NCBI GenBank assembly: GCA_947381905.1
Contig: CANCXL010000019.1
Location: forward strand, 1 to 32,832
Length of the DNA: 32,832 nucleotides
Direction: 5' to 3'
DNA from: an uncultured Clostridiaceae bacterium
GTDB lineage: Bacteria > Bacillota > Clostridia > TANB77 > CAG-465
The notes beneath the pieces are model-generated. The model had not been told where the DNA came from and did no database searches. It saw nothing but the letters and a program-made list of their open reading frames with translations. Shown piece by piece: positions 6,671 through 13,649 of the stretch. How positions within the stretch are numbered: position 1 is the stretch's first letter; the number at the start of each line of letters is the position of its first letter. A program made the translations under genes and the position numbers.

Positions 6671-9190
6671 TTATTCCTCACTTTCTGGCTTCATAAAGCC
6701 ATATATTTGTAACGTAGCACTAATCATACCAGTTTTTAGTGCACAATTTACTTGATTATCTATACCATAATTGCTTGTACTATATGAAGGAATAGAGTCA
6801 GAACTTGCTATAACTAATCTATTATTTCCTTGTACTAAATATTTTCCTATATCTATTGTACTAATATTTTCTAATCCATTCCCTTCTGGCTGCCACAAGT
6901 TATTTTCTAGTCCAATATCAATCTCTTCTCCGTAGCTTTCCTCTACGTCAAAAAAAGAACTGTCTATATTCCATACTCTACTTATACTGTTAATAGATTC
7001 TTTATATACTTTTACATTTCTACTATATCCTTTACCTTTGCTACTACCTTGATATCGTACATCAAGAGGAAAATGATTCATAACAATTATCGCTTTTTCT
7101 ATTGCAAAATTTTCTGGTATATATGCATCAATAATAACTTTTGCTTTGAAATTAGACGAATTTAAACTATTAGCTCTAAATCCAACTTGTCCAAAAGTTC
7201 CAGATAAAGTATCATTCATATTGCTATGGCCAATATATTCTAAATTAGTAATAAGTCCTTTTCCTCCCAAAATACTTGTTCCATCAGCCATTCTTATTCC
7301 ATCACTATTGATTACTACAGCTCCATTTGCTATTGAAGCATTTCCTTTTTCATCAATAGAAAATCCACCATTAATTGTGGTATATCCTTCTAATGCCAAT
7401 TTAGAGGCTATAATTTTTATAGTTTCAGGAGTTAAGTTAATTTTTGCTATTAATTCTTCATCTCCAACTTTTTTGCTTACTTCTAATAATATTTCATCTG
7501 CAATTTGTTTTATTACTGAACTCATATAAACTTGTGTGGCATATAGCTCATTTAATTGGTTATTAAAAATATATGTTGCTTCTATATTCCAATTTTGATA
7601 TTCTTTTATTGAAATATAATTGTTTCCTTTAAATAATGTTAATTGTAAATTGTCATCTAAAATAATTTCTTCTGGCGTATCTAATATTTCAAAAGTATCT
7701 TCTCCAATTTCTTTAACATATATCAACGCCTTAACTATACAGCATCCTTTATCCTTATCAAATTCAACAACCAATTGATCATGTATGCCGTTATATTCAG
7801 ATAATGGATAAATACAATTATAGAAAAACTCTCTACTTTCTGTTCTATCTTCATTTTCCACTAATATAGTAATTTCATTTCCTGCATTTTGTGGATATAA
7901 ATCTTCACTAGGATATAGATATTCGCTAGGGAAAACACCATTATCTGTATTTTCTGCATGTAAAATAAGTTTCAAAATATTAGTATTTAAAGCATCCTCC
8001 AATAATATTTTGACTTTTCCTTCAACTGTTTTAGTAAAATTAGTAAAACTTGATACCGTTTGATTTATACTTGCAATGTCTTGTTCATTTTTAGTTATTT
8101 TTTCAGTATTTTCATCTGTTTCTTGAACTAATTGGGTTATCTTACCATCAATTTGATTAATTTCACTTTGCACTCTTCTAATTTTAGTTTCGGAGCTAAC
8201 CTTTTTTACTGTTGTATCTTCCTTTGCTTTATCTGATAATTTAGAATTAATATTGCCTAAAAATCTTCCTTTTAATTCAATATCATATTGATATATTACT
8301 GGTTTACCATCAATAACAACCTTATCTCCAACATCTAATGCTGGATTAATTCTTGTAGTACCAGATTCAAAACTATATGCAGTTAATCCATTTACTACAT
8401 CATATATACTCTCAATTTCAGAGGCCGAATTTACAAACATATTATTAGAATTTATCCATAACGTATTTCCTGATGCATCACCTAAATTGTATGACCTAAT
8501 ACCATCTTGATACTTTACTCTAGTTATTGTGTGTTTTTCTCCCCATTCGTATTTCTTAAATAATCTTAATTGAAGTGCTTCACTACTTTCATATATATTT
8601 TTTAAGTATAATTTTCCATCTCTTCCTATAACAGCAATGCATCCCGCTTTTTCTGCTATATAACTTAAGTATTCTCGAGCTTTTATTGTATTATCCCATA
8701 CCGCTATTTCATTATTTTCATTTAAAAAAGTAGCAGTACCAAGTTGTACTCCTACTTTACTACATATATCTAATAAAACTGTTTTTAGTGTTGCTGGATA
8801 ATTTAATGTGCTACCATCATAATTACTCTCAAATTTTATCATATTATCACGAGCTTTTATTGTTATAGTTGCATTATTGGTGTCGTCTACACTTTCCACA
8901 TTATACACACCTAAAGGTATAATTTCATATTCATCATCTACTAAAATGCCATAATCAATTTTAACTATATTTAGATTTGCTGGTAAATCTTTTTTATATA
9001 GTTTTAATTCTAAAGATTGAGATGTCGTTGTTCCAAGTATTATACTACTATCATCATTATATAAAGTATGTGATATCTTTAACTCCAATATTTTAACATC
9101 TACTAATTGTTCATTTATATATATATTAATTTTAGACTTAATTCCATCACTATATATTTTCTCTTTCCATTTATCACTTACTGGGTACAT
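6671..9190 (-). CDS. Tail hub / prophage tail endopeptidase-like protein
   Basis: This 839-residue protein begins with a beta-rich module (about 1-330) resembling tail hub proteins of the gp27/Tal type, with LGVYNVESVDDTNNATITIK and DNMIKFESNYDGSTLNY. A coiled segment (about 335-390, QSEINQIDGKITQLVQETDE) leads to an Ig/beta-rich middle and a C-terminal part with TINGGFSIDEKGNASIANGA, typical of fibre-like repeats. No clear peptidase catalytic motif is visible, so I call it hub rather than protease. It sits between the distal tail protein (4 nt upstream) and the knob-like protein, the usual place of the tail tip hub. Confidence 0.75.
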   Translation of the reverse strand: MYPVSDKWKEKIYSDGIKSKINIYINEQLVDVKILELKISHTLYNDDSSIILGTTTSQSLELKLYKKDLPANLNIVKIDYGILVDDEYEIIPLGVYNVESVDDTNNATITIKARDNMIKFESNYDGSTLNYPATLKTVLLDICSKVGVQLGTATFLNENNEIAVWDNTIKAREYLSYIAEKAGCIAVIGRDGKLYLKNIYESSEALQLRLFKKYEWGEKHTITRVKYQDGIRSYNLGDASGNTLWINSNNMFVNSASEIESIYDVVNGLTAYSFESGTTRINPALDVGDKVVIDGKPVIYQYDIELKGRFLGNINSKLSDKAKEDTTVKKVSSETKIRRVQSEINQIDGKITQLVQETDENTEKITKNEQDIASINQTVSSFTNFTKTVEGKVKILLEDALNTNILKLILHAENTDNGVFPSEYLYPSEDLYPQNAGNEITILVENEDRTESREFFYNCIYPLSEYNGIHDQLVVEFDKDKGCCIVKALIYVKEIGEDTFEILDTPEEIILDDNLQLTLFKGNNYISIKEYQNWNIEATYIFNNQLNELYATQVYMSSVIKQIADEILLEVSKKVGDEELIAKINLTPETIKIIASKLALEGYTTINGGFSIDEKGNASIANGAVVINSDGIRMADGTSILGGKGLITNLEYIGHSNMNDTLSGTFGQVGFRANSLNSSNFKAKVIIDAYIPENFAIEKAIIVMNHFPLDVRYQGSSKGKGYSRNVKVYKESINSISRVWNIDSSFFDVEESYGEEIDIGLENNLWQPEGNGLENISTIDIGKYLVQGNNRLVIASSDSIPSYSTSNYGIDNQVNCALKTGMISATLQIYGFMKPESEE

Positions 9191-9194
9191 ATCT

Positions 9195-9587
9195 TTATCC
9201 TTTCTGTGAATCTACTAATTCCTTTTGCATTATGCTAAATGATGCCTCCCATTTACTTTTACTTGCATCTTCATCTTCACCAGTTTTATGCATATGTGCA
9301 TTCCTTTTTGAACATCTAAAAGGGGCACTCAACATTCCATTAGGTACACCTGGACATTTTAATTTTATATTCATCGGATTTTTAAATGTTTCTTGTAATA
9401 TTTCTTCTGCTTCTTCTTCAGTCAGATAATCAAAACTAAATTGAGCTTTAACCATACCTACTGCTATTGGATTATCTATTAAAGAACCATCTTCTGCACT
9501 TGTATAGCTATCATTATCTGTATCTTCCATATCGATCTTAAAATCTGATGGACTTTTCATTAATTTTCCATCACTTTTCCATACCAT
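9195..9587 (-). CDS. Tail protein, DUF6711-like (distal tail region)
   Basis: This 130-residue protein has a GGAGATG ribosome-binding site just upstream of ATG 9587. Its start, MVWKSDGKLMKSPSDFKIDM, with a paired Trp-Lys and a short beta pattern, resembles small tail proteins placed between tape measure and hub in Firmicute siphophages. The tape measure stop codon is nearly 5 kb upstream, because accessory island 1 (9.6-14.5 kb) has been inserted between them. It probably links tail tube end and hub. Confidence 0.6.
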   Translation of the reverse strand: MVWKSDGKLMKSPSDFKIDMEDTDNDSYTSAEDGSLIDNPIAVGMVKAQFSFDYLTEEEAEEILQETFKNPMNIKLKCPGVPNGMLSAPFRCSKRNAHMHKTGEDEDASKSKWEASFSIMQKELVDSQKG

Positions 9588-9642
9588 GTTATCATCTCCT
9601 TTGGGGATATAATGAGCAGTTTAATGTCGTACTCAGGACAAA

Positions 9643-9669
9643 CAAAAGAGAATAGATTTCTCTATTCCC
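9643..9669 (-). terminator. Terminator closing accessory island 1
   Basis: In the minus-strand RNA a 9-bp stem (GGGAATAGA with TCTATTCTC) with a GAAA tetraloop is followed by TTTTG. It lies between the last cargo gene and the tail gene at 9587, giving the island its own 3' boundary. Confidence 0.75.
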
Positions 9670-9678
9670 TTAATTTTC

Positions 9679-9957
9679 TTATATCAATTTTGCACAATCT
9701 AAAATTATATCCTTTATCCAATTTTCATATTCTACTCTATCATATAAACTTAATTTGGAAAATCTAAAGTATTCAAATAAATCACTTACTTCTACCATTC
9801 CAGAATAATTATCAGAAGATATCATTTTTTTAGTTTGTATATTTAATTTATTTCTTAATTCATCATCAAAGAATAATATTTCTTTTTCTTCTGACATTAT
9901 AACTATACTTATATTTCCTAAATGTCCATGCGTAAATGTTATTGTCTTGCTTTCCAT
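9679..9957 (-). CDS. Hypothetical protein after antirepressor
   Basis: This 92-residue protein starts at ATG 9957, preferred over GTG 9966 because AAGGGG is then about 10 nt upstream; the upstream antirepressor stops 2 nt before. It is a soluble, mixed alpha/beta sequence with TFTHGHLGNISIVIMSEEKE early and an aromatic, acidic C-terminal half (FRFSKLSLYDRVEYENWI). I recognise no family. Being last in the RHH-controlled operon and just before a terminator, it is probably coexpressed with the antirepressor. Confidence 0.65.
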   Translation of the reverse strand: MESKTITFTHGHLGNISIVIMSEEKEILFFDDELRNKLNIQTKKMISSDNYSGMVEVSDLFEYFRFSKLSLYDRVEYENWIKDIILDCAKLI

Positions 9958-9958
9958 A

Positions 9959-10735
9959 TTATGCACACCCCTTTTCTATTAATGGTAATATATCATGTTC
10001 TTTTAATATTCTATATAAGAACATTCTACCTTTTTGTGTCCATTCCATATTAGGTTTTACATCTGGTGTTCCATCTTTATGATGAAAATGTACTACTTTA
10101 TTATGAGTATATCCATAACCTCTATGTTTACTATATAACAACCAATTTCCACCTTGTTTATATTGTATACCTAGACTATATAATAGCTTATTCATTTTAT
10201 TTGCTGTCATACCATAGTCATTTGCTATTGCATTTACTGTCATTGTTCCTTTTGTTCTTAATATCTTATCTGTATAATCTGCTTTGGGTTTTAATTCTCC
10301 TATTAGCTTTTGGTTTTGTTCATTTAATAAGCGTTCTTTCTTTAGCTCTGTTGCTAGATTTATTATTGTATCTGGATTTGTTAATACTTCTTCTATCTTA
10401 TCTGGTGTTAAATATGCTCCATGTTTTCTTATACTAGGTAGTACTTCATCTGTTACCATATCTTGAAATCTTCTTGCTACTTCATTTTTAGCTTTAAAAC
10501 ATAATTTGTAAAATATATTCTCTGGTATATATTCTGGTAATTTATATTTTTCGCAACTTGTTGCGAAAGAAAACTCACTTAAATATTTCTTTAGAGTTCT
10601 ATGTCTTACATATTCAACTCCATTTTTATTTTCAGTAAATCCAAGTCCTCTTGCTACATCCTCTAAGTTTAGCTGTGCCATACCATTTGCACTTTGATAT
10701 CCTCTTACATTATTTATTTTTAGTATTTCATTCAT
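9959..10735 (-). CDS. Phage antirepressor, N-terminal BRO/Ant-like with C-terminal KilAC domain
   Basis: The 258-residue product has an N-terminal Ant-like domain (residues 1-105: NLEDVARGLGFTENKNGVEY, RHRTLKKYL, FKAKNEVARRFQDMVTDEVL) and a C-terminal KilAC domain (about 160-255: GTMTVNAIANDYGMTANKMN, WTQKGRMFLYRIL). Such proteins inactivate prophage repressors or act as early regulators. Location inside the tail operon is unusual. It starts 3 nt after a 55-residue membrane protein whose last codons carry the AAGGGGG ribosome-binding site. Upstream lie an RHH repressor and a convergent short RNA, so its expression is likely tightly held down, as for Ant of phage P22. Confidence 0.88.
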   Translation of the reverse strand: MNEILKINNVRGYQSANGMAQLNLEDVARGLGFTENKNGVEYVRHRTLKKYLSEFSFATSCEKYKLPEYIPENIFYKLCFKAKNEVARRFQDMVTDEVLPSIRKHGAYLTPDKIEEVLTNPDTIINLATELKKERLLNEQNQKLIGELKPKADYTDKILRTKGTMTVNAIANDYGMTANKMNKLLYSLGIQYKQGGNWLLYSKHRGYGYTHNKVVHFHHKDGTPDVKPNMEWTQKGRMFLYRILKEHDILPLIEKGCA

Positions 10736-10738
10736 AAT

Positions 10739-10906
10739 TTACATCCCCCTTAACATTAAACTTTTTATTTTATTATATATACTTATTCCTGTTATCCAAT
10801 ATGTAACAGCTTGTATACTTGTTAAAACTATTAAACTTGGTACATGTATTAATACCATTTTAATTAAACACATTATTATTAAAATTATTACCTCAATTAT
10901 TCCCAT
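10739..10906 (-). CDS. 55-residue membrane protein, copy 1 of a duplicated family
   Basis: This small ORF has AAGGAG 8 nt before ATG 10906 and overlaps nothing else on its strand. It is almost entirely hydrophobic, with two helices (IIEVIILIIMCLIKMVLIHV, then SLIVLTSIQAV) and an amphipathic C-terminus ending LRGM. It is paralogous to the 55-residue protein at 23555-23722: identical length and, by my alignment, 24 of 55 identical residues, including ILIIMC, QA, ISxYN and a terminal LRG. In both copies the next gene is an effector whose ribosome-binding site lies in the last codons. Function unknown; likely an inner-membrane protein of the cassette. Confidence 0.75.
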   Translation of the reverse strand: MGIIEVIILIIMCLIKMVLIHVPSLIVLTSIQAVTYWITGISIYNKIKSLMLRGM

Positions 10907-10908
10907 AA

Positions 10909-11172
10909 TTAATTCTCCTTTACAGATGTATCAATTACATTTTTTAATTCCTCTCTTATTGAGAGTAAATAATCAAATAATATATCTGTAATAGTCTGAG
11001 TAGCTTCATACTTTCTTAATAGCTCATAATGTTGTTCAACTAACCTCAATTTTAAATCTACTGGTTCAGTATACGCTAATTCCTTTTCTATAAAATATCC
11101 TAATAAATCGTTTGCTTTAATTACATCATTTTGTATATCTTCTAATTTACTTACATTTACCTTTCTTTCCAT
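10909..11172 (-). CDS. Hypothetical helical protein in RHH cassette 1
   Basis: The start at 11172 (MERKVNVSKLED) is chosen because GGAGG lies about 10 nt upstream; the longer version from 11193 would contain that site. The 87-residue product is predicted to be mostly helical and charged (QNDVIKANDLLGYFIEKELA, LRLVEQHYELLRKYEATQTI). No family recognised. It occupies the variable slot between the convergent short RNA and the conserved 55-residue membrane protein; the corresponding gene in cassette 2 (23724-24113) is unrelated. Confidence 0.7.
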   Translation of the reverse strand: MERKVNVSKLEDIQNDVIKANDLLGYFIEKELAYTEPVDLKLRLVEQHYELLRKYEATQTITDILFDYLLSIREELKNVIDTSVKEN

Positions 11173-11201
11173 AAAAAAATGACCTCCATTCAAAATTTCT
11201 C

Positions 11202-11230
11202 TTGAACTTCAGCCCTTACTGTGATACAAT
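11202..11230 (+). promoter_or_regulatory. Plus-strand promoter for short RNA 1
   Basis: TTGAAC (11202-11207) and TACAAT (11225-11230) with a 17-bp spacer point away from the gene at 10909-11172 and into the gap before the RHH gene. Transcription should start near 11237. Confidence 0.8.
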
Positions 11231-11236
11231 AGATTT

Positions 11237-11307
11237 GTAAGGACCTCTGTTCTTATAGTTTCGAGATAATGTTATAGTTTGGCGACTGGACATTATCTCC
11301 TTTTTTT
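11237..11307 (+). ncRNA. Convergent short RNA 1, antisense to the RHH operon
   Basis: A consensus promoter and an intrinsic terminator define a transcript of about 70 nt. The terminator has a 10-bp perfect stem (GAGATAATGT, 11263-11272, with ACATTATCTC, 11290-11299), a 17-nt loop and a run of seven T. The RNA is antisense to the region between the RHH gene and the next ORF in the minus-strand operon. The loop contains AGTTTGGCGAC (11276-11286), the exact complement of GTCGCCAAACT in the terminator loop of short RNA 2 (24258-24268). Placement matches the sar RNA of phage P22; the role is inferred. Confidence 0.75.
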
Positions 11308-11500
11308 ATTTTATTTCTTCATCAATTTTTTCTATGAGCCATTTAGTCTTTGTTTTATTTTGCTCTTTAAGTACTTTTTCTATTGCATTATATTTATCAA
11401 TTGGTAATAATACATTAAAGTCTTTTCTAGTTTTTCTTCTTTCTTTAAAATATTCGGCTCTACTTTTATTATCTATTTTACTCCCTCCTATCTGTATCAT
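11306..11500 (-). CDS. RHH repressor of cassette 1
   Basis: The product is a small basic protein with an N-terminal basic segment (AEYFKERRKTRKDFNV), a strand and two helices (IDKYNAIEKVLKEQN, KTKWLIEKIDEE), the pattern of ribbon-helix-helix repressors. Two TATCATGATA palindromes flank its -10 box, so autorepression is likely. The start is odd. The ATG at 11500 coincides with the predicted transcription start and would be leaderless, while the perfect AGGAGGG site (11483-11489) lies 6 nt before an in-frame ATA at 11476, exactly where the sister gene has TTG. The true protein may be 56 residues from AUA. Its operon includes the antirepressor. Confidence 0.75.
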   Translation of the reverse strand: MIQIGGSKIDNKSRAEYFKERRKTRKDFNVLLPIDKYNAIEKVLKEQNKTKTKWLIEKIDEEIK

Positions 11501-11535
11501 GATATTATTATATCTTTATCATGATACAATGTCAA
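11495..11535 (-). promoter_or_regulatory. RHH cassette 1 promoter with twin palindromic operators
   Basis: On the minus strand TTGACA (11535-11530) and TATAAT (11512-11507) are 17 bp apart. Identical 10-bp palindromes TATCATGATA lie at 11517-11526 (in the spacer) and 11495-11504 (at the transcription start), 22 bp apart, on the same helix face. This is a typical two-site operator for an RHH repressor. Confidence 0.85.
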
Positions 11536-11638
11536 GAGTTTTTTTATAAAAAAGTTAAAAATATTTTTTCCTGTCTATTGGGTTTTGTTTTTTATGTTTT
11601 CAAGGTACAAAAAAGAGCTAACTTTCGTTAACTCTAAA
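11532..11638. repeat. Duplicated 107-bp flank, copy 1
   Basis: This stretch is about 90% identical by eye to 24561-24668, including an uninterrupted identical end of more than 40 bp that begins TTTTCAAGGTACAAAAAAGA. Each copy lies immediately upstream of an RHH cassette promoter and contains the terminator of the unrelated gene before it. It marks the upstream border of the duplicated cassette. Confidence 0.85.
11612..11636 (-). terminator. Terminator after Panacea toxin-antitoxin pair
   Basis: Minus-strand RNA forms a 9-bp stem (AGAGTTAAC with GTTAGCTCT) with a GAAA tetraloop followed by TTTTTTG, a few bases after the stop codon at 11639. Confidence 0.85.
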
Positions 11639-12061
11639 TTAATCATGATTATATAGTTTCCCTTTGGGATCAATATAGAATATATAAAATATATATTTAA
11701 TAAATACCCCTATTACTCTCCCATTTGTAGGATTATTATTAGGATATAATCTAAAAACACTATATTTCCCTGGAAATTTTCTATGTGAGTTACTATCCAA
11801 AAATCCTTTTGGTATCTGCTTATTAATCTGATTTTCTTCAATTAACTCTAGTCCTGTATTCTTTCTTCTTTGACTTATTAAAAGATATTCTTGACTAGAT
11901 AAATCAATTATTCTATCAAACAATGCTGCTTTTTCCTCTTGTGTCAAATCGTCTAAACCATAAGATATGAAAGAATAATTAAAAATCATATGTGTAGGTG
12001 AATAACAATTTGTACATGGCTTTATAATAGTATCTTTTACTTTTCTTAATTTTTTACTCAT
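11639..12061 (-). CDS. Putative toxin partner of Panacea antitoxin
   Basis: This 140-residue protein starts at an ATG overlapping the stop codon of the Panacea-domain gene by 1 nt, the tight coupling typical of toxin-antitoxin pairs. It has a CTNCY motif near residue 16 and a C-terminal beta-rich part (FRLYPNNNPTNGRVIGVFIK, then YIFYIDPKGKLYNH) that looks like the end of a RelE/HigB-type fold. Known Panacea partners are diverse toxins, so family membership is a guess from this C-terminal pattern and from context. The pair has its own promoter and terminator. Possible roles: stabilising the prophage or abortive defence. Confidence 0.6.
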   Translation of the reverse strand: MSKKLRKVKDTIIKPCTNCYSPTHMIFNYSFISYGLDDLTQEEKAALFDRIIDLSSQEYLLISQRRKNTGLELIEENQINKQIPKGFLDSNSHRKFPGKYSVFRLYPNNNPTNGRVIGVFIKYIFYIFYIDPKGKLYNHD

Positions 12062-12570
12062 TAAGCTTCTTCAAAAATATTATTATCAAAATATTCTTTA
12101 ATCAAACTATTGCTAATTATTGCATTCTCACCATTATTTGCAATAGTAATATCCCATGGAGTTCCTTCTTCATGAGTTTTATTTCTTAATTGCCATGCTG
12201 TATATCCTGCAAAATTTTCGTATGTTAATTCTAATGCTTGTTTTGCTTCTGGATTTCTTTCAACTATTACCATTCTTTCCTGTTCTTCTTTAGTTAAATT
12301 TGTATTTATTTCATTTCTTCCATTTACTTTATATACTCTATAAACTTCTTCTACAACAGGTCCATGTTGCCATGCACATATATCTTCTTTAAATAAAGGT
12401 TTGTTATATAAAGCTAAATATATTCCTTGTGCATAATATAATAGTTTTTGCAATTTTAAATGCGTTATTCCTTCGTATACTTCATAATTTTCATCATCTG
12501 TTATAAATTCTTTTTCTTTGCTATGATTTTTTGCTAGAAACCACAAAGCTACATCTAATGCACTAAACAT
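12061..12570 (-). CDS. Panacea (SocA/DUF4065) domain antitoxin
   Basis: The 169-residue protein carries the Panacea signature: THLKLQKLLYYAQGIYLALY at about residues 35-54, then KPLFKEDICAWQHGPVVEEV, ending in a helical region with EGTPWDIT. Panacea-domain proteins act as antitoxins for many unrelated toxins; SocA of Caulobacter is a related protein acting as a proteolytic adaptor. The toxin gene follows with a 1-nt overlap. A consensus promoter lies at 12602-12630, so the pair is an independently transcribed moron inside the phage tail operon. Confidence 0.88.
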   Translation of the reverse strand: MFSALDVALWFLAKNHSKEKEFITDDENYEVYEGITHLKLQKLLYYAQGIYLALYNKPLFKEDICAWQHGPVVEEVYRVYKVNGRNEINTNLTKEEQERMVIVERNPEAKQALELTYENFAGYTAWQLRNKTHEEGTPWDITIANNGENAIISNSLIKEYFDNNIFEEA

Positions 12571-12601
12571 ATCCTCACAACCTTTCTAAATAGTATATGA
12601 G

Positions 12602-12630
12602 ATTATAGCACAATTATTTACATAATGCAA
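12602..12630 (-). promoter_or_regulatory. Promoter of Panacea toxin-antitoxin operon
   Basis: On the minus strand TTGCAT (12630-12625) and TATAAT (12607-12602) are separated by 17 bp, about 35 bp upstream of the antitoxin start. The rest of the 12571-12825 gap is AT-rich and holds only this promoter and the terminator of the next gene. Confidence 0.75.
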
Positions 12631-12778
12631 CCTATTTCATATACCAACCCTCTTATTTTTTATTTTATCATATATTATAAATATATTTCTTCTTAAGAAA
12701 CGTTTTTATTCTTTTTTAATAAAATATGTTACATTTATTCTCTATTTTGAAATGTTTTTGAAATATTTATATATACAA

Positions 12779-12804
12779 AAAGAGCTAAACTTTTGTTTAA
12801 CTCT
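12779..12804 (-). terminator. Terminator after FxLYD-like membrane protein
   Basis: Minus-strand RNA has AGAGTTAAAC paired with GTTTAGCTCT around a short AAAA loop, followed by TTTTTG. Confidence 0.8.
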
Positions 12805-12825
12805 TTCTTATATTTTAAAATAAAA

Positions 12826-13440
12826 TTAATACATTGACGCTTCTACAATTTTAAATGTCGCATTTTTCATAGACTCTAACTTATCTGATGATACAAAAGT
12901 AAATATATCAAATGATTGGCTTTGACCTGCATTTAGATCATTTGCATATACATAATCTTGTGCTATTCTCGAACCATCTTCACTAACTGCTTCAATTTGT
13001 ATACTATATGATTTTTTTTCAGATGCTTTATTAGTAACTTTTACTGTAAGCTTTGTTTTTGAAAAATATTCTTCTTCAATAACTTCAAATTCTCCTAAAG
13101 ATACATCAACATAATTATTTAGAATATCTTCTGTATTTTTGCCAGTAGCATTATTTACAGAAGTATCTAAATCCTTACTCAAATCATCAAGTGAATCTGA
13201 CAAAGCTTTTTGAGAGTTTAGTGTTATAACAATAGCAAGTAATCCTATAATCAAAATAATAATATTTTTTACTTTACTATCCTTCTTTATTAAAGCAATT
13301 ATTGCAAATATTATAGCAAGTACACCTAGTACGAAAGATATATTATTTATAATAGGCATAAAAGATGTACAAATTCCTATTATACTTAATACCAAACCCG
13401 CTGTACTAAATCCGCTTTTCTTTTTTTCTTGATTTTCCAT
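12826..13440 (-). CDS. Membrane-anchored FxLYD-like lipoprotein-type moron
   Basis: This 204-residue protein has a DUF4190-like N-terminal region with membrane helices: residues 13-30 (TAGLVLSIIGICTSFMPI), 33-51 (ISFVLGVLAIIFAIIALI) and 58-73 (NIIILIIGLLAIVITL). A linker follows, then an extracellular Ig-like FxLYD-type domain (about 112-204) with EEYFSKTKLTVKVTNKASEK and DLNAGQSQSFDIF. Such proteins are found in Firmicutes and their prophages; the role could be surface modification or superinfection exclusion, which is inference. It has its own promoter and terminator and interrupts the tail operon. Confidence 0.75.
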   Translation of the reverse strand: MENQEKKKSGFSTAGLVLSIIGICTSFMPIINNISFVLGVLAIIFAIIALIKKDSKVKNIIILIIGLLAIVITLNSQKALSDSLDDLSKDLDTSVNNATGKNTEDILNNYVDVSLGEFEVIEEEYFSKTKLTVKVTNKASEKKSYSIQIEAVSEDGSRIAQDYVYANDLNAGQSQSFDIFTFVSSDKLESMKNATFKIVEASMY

Positions 13441-13466
13441 ATAAAATCCCCTTTCTTTACAAAAAG

Positions 13467-13494
13467 ATTATATACCATTTTTTCCAAAATACAA
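13467..13494 (-). promoter_or_regulatory. Promoter of FxLYD-like moron
   Basis: On the minus strand TTGTAT (13494-13489) and TATAAT (13472-13467) are 16 bp apart, and the gene starts 27 bp downstream after an AAAGGGG ribosome-binding site. Confidence 0.65.
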
Positions 13495-13529
13495 CATGTT
13501 ATTATGAAAAAATAATCACAAATTTGTAC

Positions 13530-13604
13530 CTATTCAAAAATAACTTCTAAATCTCCACCTGTTTTCCTCTTTACATCTTTAATCTCATCAATAGCTATTT
13601 GTAC
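13530..13604 (-). pseudogene. Remnant of a second tape measure protein C-terminus
   Basis: The minus strand reads VQIAIDEIKDVKRKTGGDLE then VIFE and a stop. The intact tape measure gene ends QIAIEDIKDIKRATGEDLE then VIFS. The fragment has no start and is truncated just upstream. It is similar but clearly diverged from the intact end, so it is not a recent copy: it is a scar carried in with cargo from a related phage. Confidence 0.85.
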
Positions 13605-13613
13605 TAATCATAA

Positions 13614-13639
13614 AAGAGTCAAACGAAAGTTTGACTCTT
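13614..13639. terminator. Terminator after SHOCT-domain gene
   Basis: A perfect 11-bp stem (AAGAGTCAAAC with GTTTGACTCTT) with a GAAA loop on the plus strand (TTTC on the minus strand), flanked on the minus strand by TTTATG. It separates the SHOCT gene from the tape measure remnant. Confidence 0.8.
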
Positions 13640-13649
13640 AATTAATATT

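Noticed and set aside
10066-10437. Plus-strand Leu/Tyr-rich ORF opposite the antirepressor
   Set aside because: Composition is typical of the complement of an AT-rich gene; no promoter or ribosome-binding site.
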